Below are positions 56,460-64,000 of a stretch of 64,000 nucleotides of DNA, piece by piece. Position 1 is the first letter of the stretch. Every line of letters starts with the position of its first letter. Origin of the DNA: Chlorobium sp. (GTDB taxonomy: Bacteria; Bacteroidota; Chlorobiia; Chlorobiales; Chlorobiaceae). Both the position numbers and the translations under genes were made by a program. The stretch covers positions 1 to 64,000 of the forward strand of contig SZXV01000007.1 in assembly GCA_005862225.1 (NCBI GenBank). Direction: 5' to 3'. The notes under the pieces were generated by a model that worked only from the letters and a program-made list of their open reading frames with translations, did no database searches and was not told where the DNA came from.

Positions 56460-57323
56460 TCACTGTTCCATAGCAAAACCCGGAGGCGTCAAACTCATCC
56501 TGTATGATTCTGGCACACGCTTCATGGCTGCCAGCGCATCATCTTCACGTTCAAACAATCCAAAAACGGCTGAACCGCTGCCGGATAGAGATGCAAACAC
56601 ACTCCCAGCGTCAAGCAAAGTGTTTTTGACTCGGCAAACGGCTGGAAAGTGATCAAACACTGCGGGCTCGAAATCATTTTCAAAGGCAGGAAAGCCCTTG
56701 GTTTTCCCGAAACGGCAAAGTTCAGACGCAAGTAACTTCAGGTAGGGAAGCTCACGGTCAAAACGGGGATAAAAATTCTTGTAGGCCCAAACTGTTGAAA
56801 TGTGCTCCTCCGGAAAGACGGTGACTATATAATAAGGAAGAGTCAAACCAAGATCTTCAAGCTGATCGCCAATACCTGTCGCATAGGCAAGCCCTTTCAT
56901 GGCAAGAAAGTATGGCACATCGGCCCCGAGCTTCACTGCAAGGGCATGAAGCTCCTTTGTGGAGGCGTTGACCTGCCAGAGATCATTGAGTACTCTCAGT
57001 ACGGTCGCCGCATCACTGCTTCCTCCTCCAAGTCCTGCGCCAAAAGGCACCTCTTTGTGCAGCGTCATAGCCACACCTTTCTTGACAGAGGCAAACTGCT
57101 GCAAGGATTTGGCCGCCTTGATACAGAGGTTGTTGTCGTCAACCGGAAGGTCAATATTGGAGCAGCTCATCGAAATCAACTCTGAATCGGCAAATTCGAT
57201 GGTGTCATACCAGTTGATCGGGGCAAAAATGGTCTCAAGGGTATGGTATCCATCAGGACGTTTTGCGGTAATTAAAAGACCAAGATTGATCTTCGCAAAA
57301 GCTTTGACTGTGAGAAGATGCAT
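56460..57323 (-). CDS. ispE: 4-diphosphocytidyl-2-C-methyl-D-erythritol kinase
   Basis: IspE phosphorylates CDP-methylerythritol in the MEP pathway of isoprenoid synthesis, needed for quinones, carotenoids and bacteriochlorophyll tails. The 287-residue protein has the family start AFAKINLGL, the GHMP ATP motif VPFGAGLGGGSSDA, and the C-terminal SLSGSGSAVFGLF motif. I chose ATG 57323; a TTG three codons earlier is less likely. Confidence 0.95.
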   Translation of the reverse strand: MHLLTVKAFAKINLGLLITAKRPDGYHTLETIFAPINWYDTIEFADSELISMSCSNIDLPVDDNNLCIKAAKSLQQFASVKKGVAMTLHKEVPFGAGLGGGSSDAATVLRVLNDLWQVNASTKELHALAVKLGADVPYFLAMKGLAYATGIGDQLEDLGLTLPYYIVTVFPEEHISTVWAYKNFYPRFDRELPYLKLLASELCRFGKTKGFPAFENDFEPAVFDHFPAVCRVKNTLLDAGSVFASLSGSGSAVFGLFEREDDALAAMKRVPESYRMSLTPPGFAMEQ

Positions 57324-57414
57324 GGAATGCAATTAATTTTATATGAAAATATTTGGCATATTGAATAGAATGAAAATCTTTCCGCAAAACAGTAAAAAAA
57401 ATATACGCAAGCCC

Positions 57415-58143
57415 ATGTTTTCAGACAAGATACAATTGCTTATCCTTAAAAGCGTTGCGCCAATCTGCGTTACAGTCTCTCTTGCTCTTTTCTCTCCACC
57501 CGCTCTGCACGCAGCCGTTGAACGATCATTCTCCAAAGAAATCGTGCAGTATGTCGCTGAAGATAAGGTTTATTTGTTAGAAAATATCCGTCAAAAAGTC
57601 ACCCGACCTTCTGAAAAAACTGTGGTTGAAGCCCTTCTGACCGAAGATGCCCCAAAAGCGGTTTCACTTTATCAGAAACAGTTATCACTCTATCCGGATC
57701 CGGCGCTTGACCAAATCAGCAGAGCCCGAATAGCCGCCTACACCCTGATGATGGAGAGCACGGCAGCTTCTCTCCAACCACTTCCGTCAAGTCTACAGGA
57801 CTCCACAAAACAGCAGCGAGCTGCTCAAACAACAAAGATCGCTGCGAAAGCGCCCAGCACGCCCATAATAACGACCAAAACTCAACCACCCGCAGCAGAG
57901 CTTCCAAAACAGAAAATGGCCGTCACCCCAAAAAATTACGTAACCATTCGGTTCGGAAGTTTTCAAAACAGGGAAAATGCTGATGCTCTTGCACAGAAAA
58001 TCTCCTCTTATGCTCCTGTAGAGACAATGCAGCAGGGAGATTTTTACCGGGTGCAACTGAAAAAGAAATATGAATCGAGAACCGAGGCGGAGGCAGAAGG
58101 AAAAAAGATCCCATTTGCGGGAGTTGTTTTTTCAGTACAATAA
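57415..58143 (+). CDS. SPOR-domain protein with signal peptide
   Basis: From ATG 57415 the product has about 242 residues: a signal sequence (LLILKSVAPICVTVSLALF, then ALHAA), a helical region, a Thr/Pro/Gln-rich linker, and a C-terminal SPOR domain (VTIRFGSFQNRENADALA ... YRVQLKKKYESRTEAEA). SPOR domains bind denuded glycan strands of peptidoglycan. An earlier in-frame ATG at 57343 would add a basic N-terminal extension. It is divergent from ispE, and a sigma-54 activator gene follows 36 bp downstream. Confidence 0.82.
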   Translation: MFSDKIQLLILKSVAPICVTVSLALFSPPALHAAVERSFSKEIVQYVAEDKVYLLENIRQKVTRPSEKTVVEALLTEDAPKAVSLYQKQLSLYPDPALDQISRARIAAYTLMMESTAASLQPLPSSLQDSTKQQRAAQTTKIAAKAPSTPIITTKTQPPAAELPKQKMAVTPKNYVTIRFGSFQNRENADALAQKISSYAPVETMQQGDFYRVQLKKKYESRTEAEAEGKKIPFAGVVFSVQ

Positions 58144-58179
58144 CGGCGCCTTACCCTGAATCGAAATCAGAAATCCCCG

Positions 58180-59307
58180 ATGAAGCGAAAGCCTGAAATA
58201 ATTGGACAATCCCTGTTGATCTCTCAGCTCAAGCAACTTGCTCTACAGGTTGCGGAAACTGACATTACTGTGCTGATCATTGGAGAGACCGGATCCGGAA
58301 AAGAGGTTTTAGCGCGCTTTATCCATAATAACAGCCTTCGGGCCGACAAAAGCTTTATTCCAGTCAATTGCGGCGCCATACCGGCTGGTATTCTTGAGTC
58401 CGAATTGTTCGGTCATGAAAAAGGGGCTTTTACCGGAGCGATACAAAGCAGAAAGGGGTACTTTGAAACCGCTGACAGGGGAACGATTTTTCTTGATGAA
58501 ATCGGGGAAATGCCGCTTGAAACCCAGGTGAAATTTCTCAGGGTGATTGAAACCGGAGAGTTTCAGCGGGTAGGATCATCGGAGACCATCTATTCTGATG
58601 CGCGCATTATTGCGGCCACAAACAAAAACATGTACCAGGCGGTCGCAGAAAAAAACTTTCGGGAAGATCTCTTTTACCGGCTTCGCAGTGTTGAACTCCA
58701 GATTCCGCCACTCAGGGAACGGGGACGAGACATTCTTCTGCTTGCAGAAAATTTTGTTCATGAGTTTGAACAGAAACACAAAATTGTTTTTGAAGGGTTC
58801 AGTCCTGATGCCGGAGAAATGCTGATGCGCTATCCCTGGCCAGGAAATGTCAGAGAACTCAGAAATCTTATAGAATCGCTGCTTGTGCTTGAAAAAGGCA
58901 AATACATCACGCCGGAAATTCTTGAAAAACATCTGGTTCAGCGAAACAGGTACAAAAGCCTGGTGCATGATCCGGCACGATCCGAAAAAAACGAGCTTCA
59001 GGTCATTTACAGCAATATTATACAGCTTCGCCAGGAGGTCAGTGAAATACGGCTGTTGCTACAGCATCTTGTTCAAACCAAACCTTTGATACCGCTGCTG
59101 CTTCCTGACGCGCCTGCAGCAATTCAGCCATCCAGCGAAAACAGCCATGACAATGAAGCCCAACCTTTACGCTCCCTGGACGACATAGAAAAAAAGTCAA
59201 TCACTGAAGCGCTTGAAACATACCAGGGCAACAAACGGAAAACGGCGCTCGCACTTGGCATCACCGAACGAACCCTCTACAGAAAATTAAAGGCTTACGG
59301 ACTGTAG
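58180..59307 (+). CDS. Sigma-54-dependent transcriptional activator without receiver domain
   Basis: The 375-residue protein consists of a sigma-54 AAA domain (Walker [24 protein letters not shown] containing the sigma-54 loop, Walker [23 protein letters not shown] sensor) and a C-terminal Fis-type helix-turn-helix ([19 protein letters not shown]). It has no N-terminal sensory or receiver domain, as in PspF, so control must come from a partner protein. It follows the SPOR gene by 36 bp, which suggests an envelope-related signal. Confidence 0.9.
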   Translation: MKRKPEIIGQSLLISQLKQLALQVAETDITVLIIGETGSGKEVLARFIHNNSLRADKSFIPVNCGAIPAGILESELFGHEKGAFTGAIQSRKGYFETADRGTIFLDEIGEMPLETQVKFLRVIETGEFQRVGSSETIYSDARIIAATNKNMYQAVAEKNFREDLFYRLRSVELQIPPLRERGRDILLLAENFVHEFEQKHKIVFEGFSPDAGEMLMRYPWPGNVRELRNLIESLLVLEKGKYITPEILEKHLVQRNRYKSLVHDPARSEKNELQVIYSNIIQLRQEVSEIRLLLQHLVQTKPLIPLLLPDAPAAIQPSSENSHDNEAQPLRSLDDIEKKSITEALETYQGNKRKTALALGITERTLYRKLKAYGL

Positions 59308-59350
59308 CAGTTCAACTGGTTTTATTCACCCCCGCACGCCATAACCCCTG

Positions 59351-60925
59351 TCAATGAAAATCCCTTGTTTTTTTCTTGAAAAAAGCTGCCAAAAATAATA
59401 CCGCTGATATTACCGATGCTGATTTCGGAAGCAGATCGGGATAGCGAGTATAAAAAGTAAGGCTGTTTTCAAGTGGCACATCCGCCGTTAACGTCTCAGC
59501 CTTCCACCATGGAATTTCAGCAATTGTACGTCCAAACTTGTCGAGCACAACGGTAAGCCCGGTATTGGCACATCGAGCTATCGCCCGACGGTTTTCAATA
59601 CAACGCAACCTGCCAATAGCCAGATGCTGATAAGGACCATAAGAGGTGAAATACCAGCCATCGTTGGTTACAAGGGTCAGAACCCTTGCGCCCTTACGTA
59701 CAAACTCTGCCACATGCGCTGGAAAAATGGATTCATAACAGATAAAATCTGCAACAACTACTTTCTTCCCCGATGCAGAAAGCTTCATGATCGCAGTATC
59801 AGCTCCCCGTTCCCATCCACTGAGGCCCGAAAGCGAAAAGGTTGCATAACCAAGCCATGGAAAATAATCGATATACGGCACCCGCTCCGCAAACGGCACA
59901 AGGTGCATTTTGCGATAAATCCGGGGCGCCTCATTGCCAGGCTCTAGCAGCATCGAAGCATTATAGATACCGGTTGAACGGTTCCTGTTATGCAGAACAT
60001 CAATAAACCCGGTCAGCAAGGCAGCATTCCACTGCCGCAACGATAGTCGCAAAGTCCTCAGATCATCAGCAAAAGGTGGTTCAAGAATTGAAAAAAGAAT
60101 TGCTGTTTCAGGCCATATTACCAGATCAGGGCGGTTTTCACGAACCGCCTTGTCTGTTATGCGGTAATATCTCTCCATAATATCCGCACTGCTGTTCGGT
60201 TCCCATTTGCCGTGTGGGTCAACATTCGGCTGAACAAGCGTCACCCGCAGTGTATCTCTTGATGATGGCGTCTCCACACCCTGACGCAAAAACATCACCG
60301 AAGCATAGATGAGCGGCGCCAGAATCATGAGCATCATGATAACGATATAACGGAGCCTCTCTTTTTTATTTCCTTCCAGAGCCATCACAACACAGATATT
60401 AAACCACAGAAGCCAGAAACTGATTCCCCATACGCCAGTAAGATCCGCATATTGAATCATGTAATTCAGATTGGCCTGTGAATTACCAAAAGTCAGCCAT
60501 CCGAGCGAAAGATCCTGCTGCATGTAGGCCCACTCCCAGGCAACCCAGAGAAAAGGAAGAGAGAAAAGAGCAAAGCGATAACCTGCCATTTTTTTTATCG
60601 CATAAAAAGCCAAAAAAGGCACTGTCAAAAAGCATGCCTGTGTGAGCATGGTAAGAATTCCCCCAGGGAGAGTCGCAAGACTGACCCACCAGAGACTGAT
60701 CAAACAATAAAGAAGCATTGAGAGATAGACTCGCCGAAACAACTCCCCTGCGCTCTCAACAGTCCGAAGAGAGAGAAGAAGCGGTACCAGGGCGACCCAG
60801 GCAAGAAGTTCAAAACGGATAAAAGGATAGGACGGAAATGATATCCCAAGAAAAAGACCACTTAAAAGAGGGGCCGCATAACGGGATTGACTCAACTGGT
60901 TTATTGTCCGGGATAATGACGTCAT
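59351..60925 (-). CDS. lnt: Apolipoprotein N-acyltransferase
   Basis: The 524-residue inner-membrane enzyme adds the third acyl chain to lipoproteins. It has about six N-terminal membrane segments, then a nitrilase-like periplasmic domain with the triad Glu (VIWPETAIL), Lys (KMHLVPFAERVP) and Cys (ADFICYES), and a final membrane helix. The length is normal. It is divergent from fmoA, and the 217-bp gap between them carries the fmoA promoter candidate. Confidence 0.93.
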   Translation of the reverse strand: MTSLSRTINQLSQSRYAAPLLSGLFLGISFPSYPFIRFELLAWVALVPLLLSLRTVESAGELFRRVYLSMLLYCLISLWWVSLATLPGGILTMLTQACFLTVPFLAFYAIKKMAGYRFALFSLPFLWVAWEWAYMQQDLSLGWLTFGNSQANLNYMIQYADLTGVWGISFWLLWFNICVVMALEGNKKERLRYIVIMMLMILAPLIYASVMFLRQGVETPSSRDTLRVTLVQPNVDPHGKWEPNSSADIMERYYRITDKAVRENRPDLVIWPETAILFSILEPPFADDLRTLRLSLRQWNAALLTGFIDVLHNRNRSTGIYNASMLLEPGNEAPRIYRKMHLVPFAERVPYIDYFPWLGYATFSLSGLSGWERGADTAIMKLSASGKKVVVADFICYESIFPAHVAEFVRKGARVLTLVTNDGWYFTSYGPYQHLAIGRLRCIENRRAIARCANTGLTVVLDKFGRTIAEIPWWKAETLTADVPLENSLTFYTRYPDLLPKSASVISAVLFLAAFFKKKTRDFH

Positions 60926-61029
60926 AGGACAAAAAAAAGAAAAAAATCCTCATGAAACAGAAATGCGCCGAAAGTAAACGATAATTCCGGAAAAAAGATA
61001 ATCACAGAAAACACATTTTACTTTAATTA

Positions 61030-61059
61030 TTGATTTTTATTCTTTAAATTTGTTACAAT
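61030..61059 (+). promoter_or_regulatory. Candidate sigma-70-type promoter of fmoA
   Basis: A -35-like TTGATT (61030-61035) and a -10-like TACAAT (61054-61059) are separated by 18 bp, 84 bp before the fmoA start. The region is AT-rich. An AAGGAG ribosome-binding site lies at 61129-61134, 8 bp before the ATG, as expected for a very highly expressed protein. Confidence 0.4.
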
Positions 61060-61142
61060 CTGTTACTTAACAGGAATAGTCTCCATGAATTTTTTCCTGA
61101 AAATATCCCATTTCAACGCCATCAGAAAAAGGAGAACTCATT

Positions 61143-62245
61143 ATGGCTCTTTTCGGCACTAAAGACACCACAACCGCTCACTCAGATTATGAGATCGTAC
61201 TCGAGGGCGGTTCAAGCTCGTGGGGCAAGGTAAAATGTCGGGCAAAGGTTAATGTGCCCCCGGCACTTCCCTTGTTACCGGCTGACTGTAACATCAAGAT
61301 CAATGTGAAACCTCTCGATCCCGCAAAAGGGTTTGTCAGGTTTTCGGCTGTGATTGAGTCAATTGTTGACAGCACAAAAAGCAAGTTGGTTGTTGAGGCT
61401 GATATTGCCAATGAAACCAAGGAAAGAAGAATCTGCGTCGGAGAGGGCTCTGTTTCTGTGGGCGACTTCTCTCATGCATTCTCTTTTGAAGGCTCCGTTG
61501 TCAACCTCTTCTACTACCGCTCAGACGCAGTAAAAAGAAATGTCCCGAATCCAATCTACATGCAGGGGCGCCAGTTCCATGACATCATCATGAAGGTGCC
61601 GCTTGACAACCCTGATGTTATTGACACTTGGGAAAACACACTTCGCGCAATGCAGTCAACTGGCGCATTCAACGACTGGATTCGTGAATTCTGGTTTATC
61701 GGTCCTGCCTTTACAGCTCTGAACGAAGGTGGTCAGAGAATTTCAAAAATCGAAGTCAACAGCATTGGCACCCAGAGTGGTGAAAAAGGGCCTGTCGGCG
61801 TTACCAGATGGCGTTTCTCTCATGGCGGCTCAGGTATTGTTGATTCGATTGCACGCTGGGCAGAACTTTTCCCTGCTGTGAATCAGAACGGAAACCAGCA
61901 TCAGTTGAAGCCGGTTTCCGTTCTGATTCACAGGGCATTGAAGTCAAGGTTGATGGCGAGTTCCCTGGCGTTTCGGTTGATGCCGGCGGTGGACTTCGCA
62001 GAATTCTGAACCATCCTCTCATCCCGCTGGTACACCACGGTATGGTCGGAAAGTTCAACGACTTCACCGTTGATGCACAGTTGAAGATTGTTCTTCCAAA
62101 AGGATTCAAAGTGCGCTATGCAGCACCTCAGTTCCGTTCCCAGAACCTTGAAGAATATCGCTGGAGCGGTGGCGCTTATGGCCGCTGGGTAGAGCATGTC
62201 TGCAAGGGCGGTACCGGGCAGTTTGAAGTACTGTACGCTCAATAA
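61143..62245 (+). pseudogene. fmoA: Fenna-Matthews-Olson bacteriochlorophyll a protein, interrupted by a frameshift
   Basis: FMO forms the trimer that passes excitation energy from the chlorosome baseplate to the reaction centre; it is a hallmark of green sulfur bacteria. From ATG 61143 the frame matches FMO through SHGGSGIVDSIARWAELFP, then at about 61902-61904 it shifts and would end at 62009. In another frame the rest of FMO continues (VEAGFRSDSQGIEV ... WVEHVCKGGTGQFEVLYAQ) to the TAA at 62245. One missing base, most simply a G so that CAG-GTT becomes CAGTT, explains the break; restored, the protein has 367 residues, the normal size. All other regions look intact. Confidence 0.93.
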
Positions 62246-62264
62246 GGAGCAGATTGAAGCAAAC

Positions 62265-62293
62265 AAAAAAACCGGCCAAAAGCCGGTTTTTTT
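62265..62293. terminator. Strong bidirectional terminator after fmoA
   Basis: A 12-bp perfect stem (A-run plus CCGGC at 62265-62276; GCCGG plus T-run at 62282-62293) with a 5-nt loop lies 20 bp after fmoA. It has T-runs in both directions, so it serves fmoA and the convergent merR gene. Confidence 0.85.
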
Positions 62294-62312
62294 GTTTCAC
62301 CTCTTTTTATTT

Positions 62313-62714
62313 TTATCCCAGCATCTGAAGAATATCCTCAATCTCTCCCTTTATCTCCTTTAACAGCAACGTACGCCTTTCATCAACGGCGCTGTGACGA
62401 TTTTTTTCATGGCCAATCTGTTTCTGCAACTTGAGAATCTCGGTGGTCTTATGATCATCTTCGCTGTTGCGCAGGTTGCCCTTGACCATTTCACTGGCCT
62501 TGCCCAGCTTATAACCCTTCTCATAGACCAGATCCTTGATATTAAGCACCATGGCAATATCACGGTTGGTGTACCGTCTGTTTCCCCGAGTATCCCTGGC
62601 CGGAGTCAGTTCATTAAAAAAACTCTCCCAGTACCGGAGCAGATAAGCAGGAACACCAGCAATTCTGGTCACCTCACCGATCGAGTAATAGTTTTTTGTT
62701 GAATCAAATGCCAT
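62313..62714 (-). CDS. MerR-family transcriptional regulator
   Basis: The 133-residue protein has the MerR winged-helix start (YYSIGEVTRIAGVPAYLLRYWE), the wing RRYTNRDIAMVLNI, and a C-terminal coiled coil. No effector-binding domain or metal-binding cysteines are present, as in short HspR/MlrA-like MerR proteins. It is divergent from an ABC exporter gene, with 57 bp between starts, and might regulate it. Confidence 0.88.
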   Translation of the reverse strand: MAFDSTKNYYSIGEVTRIAGVPAYLLRYWESFFNELTPARDTRGNRRYTNRDIAMVLNIKDLVYEKGYKLGKASEMVKGNLRNSEDDHKTTEILKLQKQIGHEKNRHSAVDERRTLLLKEIKGEIEDILQMLG

Positions 62715-62771
62715 TTTGTTTTCTCTATTCTTGTTTTACATTACTAACGTCACTTCACAAACCTATGATGA

Positions 62772-64000
62772 ATGAAAAACCTTCTCAGCCTTAAGCCTTA
62801 TTTGTTAAGGTATAAAAAAAATCTCTGGTCTGGATTCCTCTTCATCATTCTGACCAACCTCTTCGCCGTCATAGCACCAAAATATATCGGGCTTGCCATC
62901 GATACCATGAACCGGAAGTTTGAGTTGTGGGACGTTCTTCGCGACACTGGTCTTTACTTTCTCTTCGCACTGCTGAGCGGCTACTTTCTCTTTCTGGTTC
63001 GCCAGAACATTATTGTTGCCTCACGACACATAGAGTTCGACCTGAAAAATGACTATTACAAACATTTGCAGACCCTGCCGAGACGGTTTTACAATACCAC
63101 AAGCACGGGCGAACTCATTTCAAGAGGCACCAACGACCTGAATGCCATCAGAGAGTTCCTCGGCCCCGGCATCATGTACTCCCTCAACACCTTTTTCCGC
63201 CTCGTTTTTGCACTTGTAGCCATGATTGCCATCTCCCCAAAACTGACCCTTTTTGCCCTGCTGCCAGCCCCAATTCTGAGTTATTCAGTTTATAAAATTG
63301 GCAGCTCAATGCAAAAACGATCAAAAAGCATTCAGGAGAGCTACGCCGCCATAACCAATCTGGTACAGGAAAACCTCTCCGGTATCAGGGTCGTAAAGAG
63401 CTACACCCGTGAATCCTTTGAAATCGACAGATTTGCAACGCTTAATAAAGAATACTACCACAAAAACCTCTCTCTCGGAAAACTGCAAGCGCTCTTTTTC
63501 GCATTTCTCACCTCCATGACCGCATTCTCGCTGCTGCCTGTCGTCTGGGTCGGTGGAATCAATGTTATAAACGGAAGCATGACCGTCGGAGGCATTGCCG
63601 AATTTATCGTCTATGTGTCAATGCTGAGCTGGCCAATCATCTCCATCGGCTGGGTTACCAGCATCATCCAGAGAGCCTCTTCCGCACAGATACGGCTGAA
63701 TGAGATTTTCAGTATCAAACCAGATATTACTGAAAGCAAGGAAAGCTTCAGTGAACATATCAATTTCACCGGCACACTCTCGTTCCGGAACATACGGTTT
63801 CACTACCCCGGTCAGGAGAAGCATCCCATCCTGAAAAACATCACTTTCGACCTTGCTGCTGGCTCAAAAGTGGCAATCGTTGGCGCAACCGGTTCTGGTA
63901 AAACAACACTGGTCAACCTGATACCAAGACTTTACGAACCTGTCGAAGGCTCAATACTCCTTGATGGCCGCGACATCCGAAGCTTTCCGATCACCACGTT
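62772..64000 (+). CDS. MsbA-like ABC exporter (membrane and ATPase domains), partial at right edge
   Basis: ATG 62772 opens a frame that runs off the window after about 410 codons. Six membrane segments come first (starts NLLSLKPYLLRYKKNLW; SGELISRGTNDLNAIREF coupling-helix region; YAAITNLVQENLSGIRVVKS), then the ATPase domain with Walker A VGATGSGKTT near residue 375. The layout is a half-transporter that exports lipids, peptides or drugs as a dimer. Signature and Walker B motifs lie beyond the edge. Confidence 0.9.
   Translation, partial: MKNLLSLKPYLLRYKKNLWSGFLFIILTNLFAVIAPKYIGLAIDTMNRKFELWDVLRDTGLYFLFALLSGYFLFLVRQNIIVASRHIEFDLKNDYYKHLQTLPRRFYNTTSTGELISRGTNDLNAIREFLGPGIMYSLNTFFRLVFALVAMIAISPKLTLFALLPAPILSYSVYKIGSSMQKRSKSIQESYAAITNLVQENLSGIRVVKSYTRESFEIDRFATLNKEYYHKNLSLGKLQALFFAFLTSMTAFSLLPVVWVGGINVINGSMTVGGIAEFIVYVSMLSWPIISIGWVTSIIQRASSAQIRLNEIFSIKPDITESKESFSEHINFTGTLSFRNIRFHYPGQEKHPILKNITFDLAAGSKVAIVGATGSGKTTLVNLIPRLYEPVEGSILLDGRDIRSFPITT

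Noticed and set aside
61890..61910. Programmed ribosomal frameshift in fmoA
   Set aside because: No slippery heptamer or downstream hairpin is evident and the family is normally encoded in one frame.

Overview
The window comes from a green sulfur bacterium (Chlorobiaceae; Chlorobium/Pelodictyon type). The strongest evidence is fmoA, encoding the Fenna-Matthews-Olson bacteriochlorophyll a protein, at 61143-62245. A fumarase / biotin-dependent carboxylase pair, as used in the reductive TCA cycle, and the general gene style agree with this. No rRNA, tRNA, CRISPR array or complete insertion sequence was seen. About half the window is housekeeping sequence; the rest is accessory DNA rich in conflict and defence genes.

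Left part (1-24 kb) is accessory-rich. It opens with a type I restriction-modification fragment (half-size hsdS, hsdM) followed by dinD, then a lone two-TM protein and an AbiE-type type IV toxin-antitoxin pair. A split small ORF precedes a radical SAM enzyme and a methyltransferase. A Bcr/CflA-type drug exporter and a 905-aa MACPF (perforin-like) protein follow; the MACPF protein carries ChW-like and carbohydrate-binding-like domains. A decayed fragment homologous to the methyltransferase lies just beyond it. Next come recC without recB/recD, a second methyltransferase, a DUF3368 / Phd-UPF0175 toxin-antitoxin pair, a SWIM zinc-finger gene split by one in-frame TGA, and an operon of DUF6155, a 28-codon ORF and a 10-TM metal exporter. 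A secreted PEBP-like protein, an IS630 transposase relic and an M16 lipoprotein peptidase close the region.

Middle part (25-34 kb): a b-type membrane cytochrome is coupled to a 14-heme c-type cytochrome built on 48-residue tandem modules. Then come a small hydrophobic protein plus Nudix hydrolase, trxA/trxB, an amino-acid ABC transporter whose binding-protein lobes are in swapped order, and dnaE.

Conflict island (34.5-43.9 kb): a zinc-ribbon LRR protein, a metacaspase, ogt with a coupled 57-codon ORF, and a DUF4062-NACHT-FGE protein. The last codons of that protein look like the variable region of a diversity-generating retroelement. An AAA ATPase, 10-bp-phased repeats and an AAA/PD-(D/E)XK protein complete it. 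No reverse transcriptase or template repeat is in the window. I consider this the best candidate for an underdescribed system.

Right part (43.9-64 kb) is core: carboxylase, class I fumarase, universal stress protein, kinase fusion, MbfA-like ferritin/VIT1 protein, htpG, neuB-like and kdsC-like sugar acid genes, AzgA-type purine permease, a nitrilase-family amidase, ispE, a SPOR protein, a sigma-54 activator, lnt, fmoA (interrupted by an apparent single-base deletion), a MerR regulator and a partial MsbA-like ABC exporter running off the right edge.
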